Positions 1-7,780 of a stretch of 64,000 bases of DNA are shown here, piece by piece (positions within the stretch are counted from its first letter, which is position 1; the number at the start of each line of letters is the position of its first letter). The notes below the pieces were generated by a model. The model was not told where the DNA came from and ran no database searches. It was given only the letters and a program-made list of their open reading frames with translations. The DNA lies in the NCBI RefSeq assembly GCF_043226085.1, contig NZ_CP171225.1, forward strand, positions 2,790,001 to 2,854,000, in the 5' to 3' direction. Position numbers and translations under genes: made by a program. Source of the stretch: Amaricoccus sp003258405 (lineage in GTDB: Bacteria > Pseudomonadota > Alphaproteobacteria > Rhodobacterales > Rhodobacteraceae).

Positions 1-1
1 G

Positions 2-232
2 GACAACCCCCGCTGGCGCGCCCAGTGGAATGGCAAGAAACTCCGCGACGATGAGGGCGACCTGGAGATCACCGTGTCGAAGGCGCCGTCACCCGCAGGA
101 CCGGAATTTCATGTGGATGCTCTTGCGGGCGCAACGCTCACGTCGCGCGGCGTGGACAATCTCGTGCGCTACTGGATGGGTGAAGACGGCTTCGGTCCCT
201 ACCTGGCCCGCTTGAGAGAAGGAGACGCTTGA
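2..232 (+). CDS. nqrC: NqrC C-terminal part, Na+-translocating NADH:quinone reductase subunit C (5' end outside window)
   Basis: Only the last 76 codons are present; the reading frame is open from base 2 to the TGA at 230-232. The fragment carries DALAGAT followed by LTSRGV, which matches the Dxx(S/T)GAT flavinylation signature of NqrC, where FMN is joined to the threonine by ApbE. It then has the usual C-terminal block YWMGEDGFGPYL. NqrC sits in the membrane with a periplasmic FMN domain and passes electrons within the sodium-pumping NADH:quinone reductase. The stop overlaps the nqrD start by one base (TGATG), so the genes are translationally linked. The Ala in place of Ser/Thr three residues before the Thr is a mild deviation from the consensus. 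Confidence 0.95.
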   Translation, partial: DNPRWRAQWNGKKLRDDEGDLEITVSKAPSPAGPEFHVDALAGATLTSRGVDNLVRYWMGEDGFGPYLARLREGDA

Positions 233-885
233 TGTCGCAGACGCGTAAGGAACTTCTCGTCGATCCTCTCGTCGACAACAACCCGATCACGCTCCAGGTG
301 CTCGGGATCTGCTCGGCGCTCGCGGTCACCTCCTCGCTGCAGGTCGCAGCCGTGATGGCGCTGGCGGTGACGACCGTGACCGCCTTCTCGAGCTTCTTCA
401 TCTCGATGCTGCGCAACCAGATCCCCTCCGCGATCCGCATCATCGTGCAGATGGTCATCATCGCGAGCCTCGTGATCGTGGTGGACCAGATCCTGAAGGC
501 CTACTTCTACGACATCTCCAAGACGCTGTCGGTCTTCGTCGGTCTCATCATCACCAACTGCATCGTCATGGGGCGTGCCGAAGCCTTCGCCATGAAGAAT
601 CCGCCGGTGGCCTCCTTCATCGACGGCATCGGCAACGGCCTCGGCTACTCGCTCATCCTCATGCTGGTCGGCTTCATCCGCGAGCTCTTCGGCTCGGGCT
701 CGCTCTTCGGCGTCACCATCCTCCAGACCGTCAACAACGGCGGCTGGTACGTGCCGAACGGGCTGCTGCTGCTGCCGCCCTCGGCCTTCTTCGTCATCGG
801 GCTGCTGATCTGGGCCTTCCGCACCTGGAAGCCGGAACAGGTCGAAGCACGCGAATTCCGCATCCAGACCGTGGAGGCCCACTGA
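232..885 (+). CDS. nqrD: NqrD, Na+-translocating NADH:quinone reductase subunit D
   Basis: 217 residues, the normal NqrD length, starting MSQTRKELLVDPLVDNNP. It is a hydrophobic protein with about six membrane spans and the family blocks GLIITNCIVMGRAEAFAMKN and LGYSLILMLVGFIRELFGSG. NqrD and NqrE form an antiparallel pair of related six-helix subunits; a 2Fe-2S centre is bound between them by conserved cysteines, one of which is in ITNCIVMGR. An in-frame TTG lies one codon upstream, but the ATG at 232 is preferred because it overlaps the nqrC stop and follows AGAGAAGGAGA. It lies inside the nqr operon, two bases before nqrE. Confidence 0.97.
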   Translation: MSQTRKELLVDPLVDNNPITLQVLGICSALAVTSSLQVAAVMALAVTTVTAFSSFFISMLRNQIPSAIRIIVQMVIIASLVIVVDQILKAYFYDISKTLSVFVGLIITNCIVMGRAEAFAMKNPPVASFIDGIGNGLGYSLILMLVGFIRELFGSGSLFGVTILQTVNNGGWYVPNGLLLLPPSAFFVIGLLIWAFRTWKPEQVEAREFRIQTVEAH

Positions 886-887
886 TC

Positions 888-1496
888 ATGGAAGGTCTCA
901 TCTCCCTGGCCGTGAAGGCCATCTTCGTCGAGAACCTCGCGCTCTCCTTCTTCCTCGGCATGTGTACCTTCATCGCGGTGTCGAAGAAGATCGAGACGGC
1001 GATCGGCCTCGGCATCTCGGTGACGGTGGTGCAGGCGATCACCGTGCCGGCCAACAACCTCATCCTCAACACGCTGCTCAAGCCCGGCGCGCTCTCCTGG
1101 GCGGGCTTCGGCGACGTGGATCTCACCTTCCTCGGCCTCATCTCCTACATCGGGGTGATCGCCGCGATCGTGCAGATCCTCGAGATGGTGCTCGATAAGT
1201 ATTTCCCGCCGCTCTACAACGCGCTCGGGATCTTCCTGCCGCTCATCACCGTGAACTGCGCCATCCTCGGCGGCTCGCTCTTCATGGTCGAGCGCGACTA
1301 CACCTTCCCGGAAGCCGCGACCTACGGCCTCTCCTCGGGCCTCGGCTGGGCGCTCGCGATCACCGCCATGGCGGGCGTGCGCGAGAAGCTCAAGTATTCC
1401 GACATCCCCGACGGGCTGCAGGGCCTCGGCATCACCTTCATCACCGCCGGGCTGATGGCGATGGGCTTCATGTCCTTCTCCGGCGTGAAACTCTGA
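888..1496 (+). CDS. nqrE: NqrE, Na+-translocating NADH:quinone reductase subunit E
   Basis: 202 residues beginning MEGLISLAVKAIFVENLALS, with about six membrane segments and the conserved blocks FFLGMCTFIAVSKKIETA and PLITVNCAILGGSLF. The cysteines in MCTF and VNCA are the equivalents of the iron-sulfur ligands shared with NqrD. It is part of the sodium-conducting membrane core of the enzyme. The start is two bases after the nqrD stop and 16 bases of spacer precede nqrF, as expected in one transcript. Confidence 0.97.
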   Translation: MEGLISLAVKAIFVENLALSFFLGMCTFIAVSKKIETAIGLGISVTVVQAITVPANNLILNTLLKPGALSWAGFGDVDLTFLGLISYIGVIAAIVQILEMVLDKYFPPLYNALGIFLPLITVNCAILGGSLFMVERDYTFPEAATYGLSSGLGWALAITAMAGVREKLKYSDIPDGLQGLGITFITAGLMAMGFMSFSGVKL

Positions 1497-1512
1497 GGGG
1501 GAGGGGCAGACC

Positions 1513-2733
1513 ATGCAGACCTTCACGCTCGGCGTCGTCCTCTTCACGCTCATCGTGCTCGCCCTCGTCACGCTCATCATGTTCGCCAAGAAGAAGCTGG
1601 TGGCGGCGGGCAATGTGAACATCGAGATCAACGGCGAGAAGACCATCTCGGTGCCCACCGGCGGCAAGCTCCTGCAGACGCTGGCCGAGGCCAAGCTCTT
1701 CGTGCCCTCGGCCTGCGGCGGCGGCGGCACCTGCGCCCAGTGCCGGGTCAAGGTGTTCGAGGGCGGCGGATCGATCCTGCCGACCGAGGAAAGCCACATC
1801 AACAAGCGCGAGGCCCGCGAGGGCGACCGCCTCTCCTGCCAGGTCGCCGTCAAGCAGGACATGAAGATCCAGGTTCCCGAGCATGTCTTCGGCGTCAAGA
1901 AATGGCGCTGCAAGGTGCGCTCGAACCACAACGTCGCGACCTTCATCAAGGAACTGGTGCTGGAACTGCCGGAGGGCGAGCACGTCAACTTCCGCGCCGG
2001 CGGCTACATCCAGATCGAATGCCCGCCCTACGAACTCTCCTACAAGGAGTTCGACGTGGAGCCCGAGTACCACCCGGACTGGGACCGCTTCAAGATCTGG
2101 GACGTGACCTCCAAGGTCGACGAGGCGGTGGAGCGCGCCTACTCGATGGCGAACTACCCGGAGGAAGAGGGCATCATCATGCTCAACGTCCGCATCGCCT
2201 CGCCCCCTCCGGGCTCGACGGGGATCCCGGCGGGCAAGATGTCCTCCTACATCTTCAACCTCAAGCCCGGCGACGAGGTGACGATCTCCGGCCCCTTCGG
2301 CGAGTTCTTCGCCCGCAAGACCAACAAGGAAATGATCTTCGTCGGCGGCGGCGCGGGCATGGCGCCGATGCGCAGCCACATCTTCGACCAGCTCAAGCGC
2401 CTCCACACCGACCGCAAGATCAGCTTCTGGTATGGCGCGCGCTCGAAGCGCGAGATGTTCTATGTCGAGGATTTCGACGGCCTCGCCGCCGAGAACCCCA
2501 ACTTCGAATGGCACGTGGCGCTCTCGGACGCGCTGCCCGAGGACAACTGGACCGGCTACACCGGCTTCATCCACAACGTGCTCTACGAGGAATACCTCAA
2601 GAACCATCCCGCGCCGGAAGACTGCGAGTTCTACATGTGCGGTCCGCCCATCATGAACCAGTCGGTCATCAACATGCTCCTCGAGCTCGGCGTCGACCGC
2701 GAGGACATCATGCTCGACGACTTCGGCGGCTGA
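1513..2733 (+). CDS. nqrF: NqrF, NADH-oxidising FAD/2Fe-2S subunit of Na+-NQR
   Basis: 406 residues, full length. One N-terminal membrane helix (about residues 5-25) is followed by a ferredoxin-type 2Fe-2S domain with Cys68, Cys74, Cys77 and Cys109 (ACGGGGTCAQC motif). A ferredoxin-NADP reductase-like module follows, with the FAD motif RAYSMANYP and NAD-binding motifs VGGGAGMAPMRSH and YMCGPPIM. It accepts hydride from cytosolic NADH and feeds the pump. The start follows GAGGGGGAGGGG. The C-terminal FGG ending is typical. No nqrM or apbE gene follows: the next gene, 209 bases downstream, is unrelated. Confidence 0.98.
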   Translation: MQTFTLGVVLFTLIVLALVTLIMFAKKKLVAAGNVNIEINGEKTISVPTGGKLLQTLAEAKLFVPSACGGGGTCAQCRVKVFEGGGSILPTEESHINKREAREGDRLSCQVAVKQDMKIQVPEHVFGVKKWRCKVRSNHNVATFIKELVLELPEGEHVNFRAGGYIQIECPPYELSYKEFDVEPEYHPDWDRFKIWDVTSKVDEAVERAYSMANYPEEEGIIMLNVRIASPPPGSTGIPAGKMSSYIFNLKPGDEVTISGPFGEFFARKTNKEMIFVGGGAGMAPMRSHIFDQLKRLHTDRKISFWYGARSKREMFYVEDFDGLAAENPNFEWHVALSDALPEDNWTGYTGFIHNVLYEEYLKNHPAPEDCEFYMCGPPIMNQSVINMLLELGVDREDIMLDDFGG

Positions 2734-2740
2734 CGCCCGG

Positions 2741-2771
2741 CCTGCGCCGCGGGGAGGTCCGGCGGCGCAGG
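2741..2771 (+). other. GC-rich hairpin after nqrF
   Basis: CCTGCGCCGC at 2741-2750 is perfectly complementary to GCGGCGCAGG at 2762-2771, with an 11-base loop, starting eight bases after the nqrF stop. There is no T-run after it, so it is not a textbook intrinsic terminator. It could mark the operon end by slowing polymerase or protecting the 3' end. Nothing else is recognised in the 209-base gap to the next gene. Confidence 0.45.
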
Positions 2772-2942
2772 AGCCTCCCGCAGGAGGGTCCGTTACCGGG
2801 CGATGCGCGCACGCTGCCCGCGCCCCGCGGCCCCCGCAGGCCCACCGCCCTTCCCGAAATCCTTGTCTCACCCGCCGTGTCGAGGCACCCTTGCCGTGCG
2901 GCCCGCACACCGCGGCCGCCAGGTTGAACGGGGGTGGGTGCG

Positions 2943-4007
2943 ATGCCGGTGACCACGGGAATGGTTGGCCAGGGGTTCTACAACCGCAATTCGGCGCCCC
3001 AGATGGCCGCGATCGAGCATGTCCTGCCCTGGCTCGACGAGGCGGTCGCGGTCCTGCCGCTCGGCGGGGCGGCGCCGATCGGGCTCGCCGATTTCGGATG
3101 CTCCGAAGGGCGCAATTCCATTGCGCTGATGCAGCGGCTCGTTCCCGCCCTGCGCCGGCGGACGCCGCGGGACATCATGACGGTCCACAGCGACCTGCCG
3201 ACCAACGATTTCTCCGCCCTCTTCCGCGACCTCCGGCCGGAGGGCCGCTCTGTCTTCGCGGCGGCCGACGTCTCGTCCTGCGCCGTGGCGGGCTCGATGT
3301 TCGACCGCCTGCTCCCGAGGGGTTCGGTGCATCTGGCGATGACCTTCAATGCCATCGGGTTCCTGAGCCGCAAGCCGGTCGACCGGCTGCCGGGCTACAT
3401 CCTCCCGAACGGACCGAGCCGGGTGCGCGGGGTCGGGGAGGTGACCGCCGAGGAGCGGGCGGCCTTCGCCGATCAGGCCCGCGAGGACATCCGCGCCTTT
3501 CTCGCGGCCCGCGCGGCCGAACTCGTGCCGGGCGGCCAGCTCCTCCTGCAGGTGTTCGGGGCCGATGGCGCGCTCCGGACATGCGACGGCATCTACGACG
3601 TGCTGAACGATGCCGTCCTCGCGCTGGTGGCGGAAGGCCGGATCAGCCGCGCCACCTATGAGCGCTATTACCAGCCGGTCTATTTCCGCACCCTCGACGA
3701 GATCACCGAGGCCGTCGAAACCGCCGACATCCCGTTTCGCATCGAGCGCGGCGAGAGCTACGAATCGCCCGTGCCCTTCAACACGGACTTCGCCCGCACC
3801 GGCGACCTCGCCGCATATGCGCGCGACTACACCAACTTCTTTCGCGCCTTCACCGAGGCCGTGCTGCGGATCGCCCTTGCCGATCACCCCGAGGCCGAGG
3901 CTCTGGTGGCCGACACCTATGCGCGCGCCGAGCGGCTGCTGCGCGAGGCGCCCGAGCGGTATCCGTTCCGCTACATCGCGCTCGCGGTGCGCATGACCCG
4001 CACCTGA
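2943..4007 (+). CDS. SABATH-like SAM-dependent carboxyl methyltransferase family protein
   Basis: 354 residues. The N-terminus (GFYNRNSAPQMAAIEHVLPW) and the SAM-binding block LADFGCSEGRNSI resemble Methyltransf_7 (SABATH), the family of plant salicylate and jasmonate carboxyl methyltransferases. Later hallmarks fit too: SDLPTNDFSALF (substrate-side loop) and VHLAMTFNAIGFLSR (equivalent of the HSSYSLHWLS stretch). Bacterial members exist but their substrates are mostly unknown; methylation of a small carboxylate is the family-based guess. The ATG at 2943 follows GGGGGTGGG; a GTG at 2934 is an alternative start. It stands alone on the plus strand with no obvious pathway partner. Confidence 0.75.
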   Translation: MPVTTGMVGQGFYNRNSAPQMAAIEHVLPWLDEAVAVLPLGGAAPIGLADFGCSEGRNSIALMQRLVPALRRRTPRDIMTVHSDLPTNDFSALFRDLRPEGRSVFAAADVSSCAVAGSMFDRLLPRGSVHLAMTFNAIGFLSRKPVDRLPGYILPNGPSRVRGVGEVTAEERAAFADQAREDIRAFLAARAAELVPGGQLLLQVFGADGALRTCDGIYDVLNDAVLALVAEGRISRATYERYYQPVYFRTLDEITEAVETADIPFRIERGESYESPVPFNTDFARTGDLAAYARDYTNFFRAFTEAVLRIALADHPEAEALVADTYARAERLLREAPERYPFRYIALAVRMTRT

Positions 4008-4100
4008 CGCCGCCCGCGGGCTCCGCCCTCGCGAGAAGGCGTGCATTTCCGCCGCGACGGCGCTACGAAGGGGCCCTCGCAGTCTTGCCGGTCGATCCCG

Positions 4101-4808
4101 ATGACCCGTCTCAACGAACACGGCCAGCCGATCGGCCCCGATCTTCCCGAGTGGCAGCCCGCCGCCCGGCCGCCGCGCGCCTCGATGAACGGCCGTCTGG
4201 TGCGCCTCGAGCCGCTCGATGCCGCCCGCCACGGCGCCTCGCTCTTCGATGCCTTCGCCGAGGACCGCGACGGCGGGCTCTGGACCTACATGCCCGTCGG
4301 CCCGTTTCCCGAGCGGCAGGCGTTCGACGCCTGGCTCGAGATGGCCGAGCAGTGCCACGACCCGCTCTTCCACGCCATCCTCGACCACGAGACCGGGGCC
4401 GGGCTCGGCGTCGCGAGCTACCTCCGCATCGAGCCCGCGGTCGGGGTGATCGAGGTGGGCTTCATCGCCTTCTCCCCGCGCCTCCAGGGCACCGCGGCCG
4501 CGACGGAGGCGATGTATCTGATGATGGCGCGCGTCTTCGACGAGCTCGGCTACCGCCGCTACGAATGGAAATGCGATGCGCTGAACGCGCCCTCCCGCCG
4601 CGCCGCCGAACGGCTCGGCTTCAGCTACGAGGGCACCTTCCGCCAGGCGACGATCTACAAGCACCGCAACCGCGACACCGCCTGGTTCTCGGTCCTCGAC
4701 AGCGAATGGCCCGCGCGGCGCGCCGCCTTCGAGGCCTGGCTCGCGCCGGAAAACTTCGACGCCGCCGGGCGCCAGAAGACGAGCCTCGCGGCGCTGCGCC
4801 CGGCCTGA
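4101..4808 (+). CDS. GNAT-family N-acetyltransferase (RimJ/RimL type)
   Basis: 235 residues. The body fits the RimJ/RimL-like Acetyltransf_3 group: an N-terminal GRLVRLEPLDAARHGASLF segment, the central beta strand VIEVGFIAFSPRLQGTAAATEA (the acetyl-CoA pyrophosphate loop, with Q/GTAAA in place of the usual R/QGxGxA) and the C-terminal block NAPSRRAAERLGFSYEGTFRQ. The substrate cannot be told from sequence: protein N-termini, amino acids and antibiotics are all possible in this group. The ATG at 4101 was chosen because the conserved sequence begins just after it; an in-frame start 20 codons upstream adds only unconserved residues. Confidence 0.85.
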   Translation: MTRLNEHGQPIGPDLPEWQPAARPPRASMNGRLVRLEPLDAARHGASLFDAFAEDRDGGLWTYMPVGPFPERQAFDAWLEMAEQCHDPLFHAILDHETGAGLGVASYLRIEPAVGVIEVGFIAFSPRLQGTAAATEAMYLMMARVFDELGYRRYEWKCDALNAPSRRAAERLGFSYEGTFRQATIYKHRNRDTAWFSVLDSEWPARRAAFEAWLAPENFDAAGRQKTSLAALRPA

Positions 4809-4899
4809 GGGCGCCCGCCCTCCTGTCGCAGACGTGACCCCGGTCCTCCGGGCAACCGGTTACCCTCGGGCCAAAGCCACCCAAGCCCGGAGGAACCCG

Positions 4900-5640
4900 A
4901 TGACCCTGACCCGACGCAGCACGATCCTGACCGGCGCCGCGGCCCTTGCCGGCGCGGGGCTCTCCGCCTTCCCGAGGCGCGCCCGCGCCACAGGCGGAGC
5001 GATCGGCATCCACCCGATCTCGCACGCCTCCTTCGTGATGACACTGCCCGAGATGGTGATCTGGAACGATCCGGTCGGCGGGGCGGAGCTCTACGCCGGC
5101 CAGCCCGCGCCGGATCTCATCCTGATCACCCACGAGCATGGCGATCACCTCGACGTGCCGACCCTCGAGGCCGTCGTGACCGAGACCACCGTTCTCGTCA
5201 CCAACCCGGCCGTCCACGGCATGCTCCCCGCCGCGCTGCAGGCCCGCGCCACGCCGCTCGCGAACGGCGAGCGCACCGAGGTGGGCGCCCTGTCCATCGA
5301 GGCGATCCCGGCCTACAACACCACGCCCGAGCGGCTCCAGTATCACCCGCAGGGCCGCGACAACGGCTATCTCCTCACCGCGGGCGACACCCGCATCTAT
5401 ATCGCCGGCGATACCGAGGACACGCCCGAGATGCGGGCGCTCGAAGACATCGACATCGCCTTCCTGCCGATGAACCTGCCCTACACCATGACCGTCGAGC
5501 AGGCCGCCGCCGCCGTTGCCGCCTTCCGCCCGGCCGAGGTCTGGCCCTACCACTACCGCGACAGCGACGTGGAGGCCTTCGCCGCCGCGGTCGCCGAGGG
5601 CGAGTCCGGCACCGAGGTCCGCCGCGGCCCGTGGTACTGA
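4900..5640 (+). CDS. Tat-exported metallo-beta-lactamase-fold hydrolase
   Basis: 246 residues. A twin-arginine signal (MTLTRRSTILTGAAALAGAG) predicts export of a folded protein to the periplasm. The mature part has the metal site LITHEHGDHLD (HxHxDH as HEHGDH), a later YIAGDTEDTPE (metal-bridging Asp), and a terminal EVWPYHYRDSD with the last His ligand. This is the UlaG/YycJ-like layout of small MBL-fold enzymes (compare UPF0173, which has the same PxHY-like ending). The substrate is unknown. The start is supported by GGAGGAACCCG just upstream. Confidence 0.85.
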   Translation: MTLTRRSTILTGAAALAGAGLSAFPRRARATGGAIGIHPISHASFVMTLPEMVIWNDPVGGAELYAGQPAPDLILITHEHGDHLDVPTLEAVVTETTVLVTNPAVHGMLPAALQARATPLANGERTEVGALSIEAIPAYNTTPERLQYHPQGRDNGYLLTAGDTRIYIAGDTEDTPEMRALEDIDIAFLPMNLPYTMTVEQAAAAVAAFRPAEVWPYHYRDSDVEAFAAAVAEGESGTEVRRGPWY

Positions 5641-5840
5641 GCGGCTGAGCCCGCGCCCGCGCCCGCCCGGAAGGCTGGCGCGCGGCCTCCGCTCCCCCCC
5701 CGCGCGGCGGGCCGCCCTGGGCACCCGCCCGGAGTAGATGGGCGACCCGGTCCGCTCCTCTCACGCGCCGATGCGGCACCCCCGGGCGGCCACCCGTCCC
5801 GGCGGCCGCGCCCTGATCCCGGTCCGGCCATCCGGGCGGC

Positions 5841-5921
5841 ATTCATGATATGTTAACTACGAAAATCCAATGATTTCAGTGGTGAAATCTGATTTTCACG
5901 GTGAAAAGCCCTGTTTTCACG
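5841..5921 (+). repeat. Intergenic palindromic element A (related to element B at 43.83 kb)
   Basis: This lies in the 427-base gap between the MBL-fold gene and phoD-like gene. It begins ATTCATGATATGTTAACTAC (5841-5860). A partial palindrome follows (TTTCA 5874-5878 / TGAAA 5883-5887), then a perfect one, TTTTCAC-G-GTGAAAA (5893-5907), then a half site TTTTCAC at 5914-5920. The centres are about 20-21 bases apart, two helical turns, which suggests binding of protein on one DNA face. The sequence is much more AT-rich than its surroundings. The rest of the gap (5641-5840, 5922-6067) shows nothing recognisable apart from GC-rich runs. Confidence 0.7.
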
Positions 5922-6067
5922 CCCCGCTTGCCCCCCGGTCTCCCTCGCGATAGCTGCCCCGGGCGGGTCATCAAAGCTTCATCGCCCTGTCAGGATGCGG
6001 TCGCAAAATCCGGGAAAGGTGCGTTCCCGAACCCCCTCGCAACCCGCCAGCGATTGGACATGTGCCG

Positions 6068-7651
6068 ATGTCAAAGCTCGTCCGCGTTTCCTCCCATCCC
6101 GTCACCCGCCGCCGCTTCCTCTCGACCTCGGCCGGGGCGGCGCTCGCCACCGGCCTCGCGATGCCCGGCCTCAGCCGCGCCAGCGCCCGCCCCGCCTTCA
6201 CCCACGGGGTGCAGTCGGGCGATGTCGATGCCACCTCCGGCATGGTCTGGACCCGCACCGACCGGCCGTCGCGGGTGATGATGGAGATCTCGACGACCGA
6301 GAGCTTTGCCGACCCGATCCGCCTGCCGCCGGTCAATGCGCTGCCCGACACCGATCTCGCCATCAAGCGTCTGGTGGAGGGCCTGCCCGCGGATCAGCAG
6401 ATCTTCTACCGGATGGTCGCCGCCGATCTCGCCGACATCAACACCCTCTCCGAGCCTGTCACCGGCCGCTTCCGCACCGCCCCGACGACGAAGCGCGACG
6501 TCCGCTTCGCCTGGTCGGGCGACACCGCCGGCCAGGGCTGGGGCATCGACGAGACCGGGATGAAGACCTACGCCACCATGGCGGGCCACGAGCTCGACTT
6601 CTTCATCCATTCCGGCGACACGATCTATGCCGATGGCCCGATCGAGGACGAGGTGGTGCTCGCCGACGGCACCACCTGGAAGAACGTCATCGTCACCGAC
6701 GAGAAGCGCAAGGTCGCCGAAACCCTCGACGAGTATCGCGGCCAGTGGAAATACAATCTCCTCGATCGCAACCTGCAGGAGATGAACGCCCTCGTGCCGA
6801 CCTTCTTCCAGTGGGACGACCATGAGGTCGTGAACAACTGGTCGCCCGGCAAGATCCTCGACGAGCGCTATACCGAGAAGTCGATCGCGCTCCTCTCCGC
6901 CCGCGCCGGCCGGGCCTTCCACGAGATGACCCCGATCCGCTACTTCCCGGCCGAGCCCGACCGGGTCTACCGCAAGATCGCCTACGGGCCGCTGGTCGAT
7001 GTCTTCTTCCTCGACCTGCGCAGCTATCGCGGCGCCAACAGCCTCGGCCTGCAGACCGAGCTCACCGACGACGCCCGCGTCCTCGGTGCCGCCCAGACCG
7101 CCTGGCTGAAGCGCGAGCTTTCCGCCTCGAAGGCCACCTGGAAGGTCATCGCCTGCGACATGCCGATCGGCCTCGTGGTGGCCGACAAGATCGACGACGA
7201 GACGAGCTATGTCGAGGCGGTCGCCAATGGCGACAACGGCGCGGCGAAGGGGCGCGAGCTCGAGATCGCCGAGATCCTGCGCCACATCCGCGACGATGCG
7301 GTGATGAACACCGTCTGGCTCACGGCGGATGTCCACTACACCGCCGCGCATCACTACGACCCGTCGCGTGCCGCCTTCCAGGAGTTCCTGCCGTTCTGGG
7401 AATTCGTCTCCGGTCCGCTGCATGCCGGCACCTTCGGCCCCAACGATCTCGACATGACCTTCGGCCCGGAGGTGCGCTTCGTGAAGGCGCCGACGGCCGA
7501 GCAGGGCCCGAACCTGCCGCCCTCCATGGGGCTCCAGTTCTTCGGCCTCGTCGACATCGACGGCCAGACCGAGCAGATGACCGTCCGGCTCATGGACCGC
7601 GACGACACCGAGCTCTGGGCGATCACCCTCGATCCGGCCCGCGCGACCTGA
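6068..7651 (+). CDS. PhoD-like alkaline phosphatase/phosphodiesterase, Tat-exported
   Basis: 527 residues. A twin-arginine signal with TRRRFLSTSAGAALATGL lies in the first 35 residues. The short PhoD N-terminal domain follows (FTHGVQSGDVDATSGMVWTR). The catalytic metallophosphatase domain has FAWSGDTAGQGWG, FFIHSGDTIYADGP, FQWDDHEVVNNW and WLTADVHYTAAHHYDP, which carry the Asp/His/Asn metal ligands of PhoD. It would release phosphate from phosphoesters in the periplasm. A GTG two codons upstream is an alternative start. Element A lies about 150 bases upstream, but no clear Pho box was identified. Confidence 0.92.
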   Translation: MSKLVRVSSHPVTRRRFLSTSAGAALATGLAMPGLSRASARPAFTHGVQSGDVDATSGMVWTRTDRPSRVMMEISTTESFADPIRLPPVNALPDTDLAIKRLVEGLPADQQIFYRMVAADLADINTLSEPVTGRFRTAPTTKRDVRFAWSGDTAGQGWGIDETGMKTYATMAGHELDFFIHSGDTIYADGPIEDEVVLADGTTWKNVIVTDEKRKVAETLDEYRGQWKYNLLDRNLQEMNALVPTFFQWDDHEVVNNWSPGKILDERYTEKSIALLSARAGRAFHEMTPIRYFPAEPDRVYRKIAYGPLVDVFFLDLRSYRGANSLGLQTELTDDARVLGAAQTAWLKRELSASKATWKVIACDMPIGLVVADKIDDETSYVEAVANGDNGAAKGRELEIAEILRHIRDDAVMNTVWLTADVHYTAAHHYDPSRAAFQEFLPFWEFVSGPLHAGTFGPNDLDMTFGPEVRFVKAPTAEQGPNLPPSMGLQFFGLVDIDGQTEQMTVRLMDRDDTELWAITLDPARAT

Positions 7652-7780
7652 ATCCGGGCCCGATCTCAGGCGCCCGGCCGCCCGGCTTTCCGGAGCCGGG
7701 CGGTCTGCGTTTGCGCTCTCTTGGCTGCATTGCCCGGCGGAGCTAAGAAGACGCTCCGACCCAATCGCAGGAGCCGCCCC

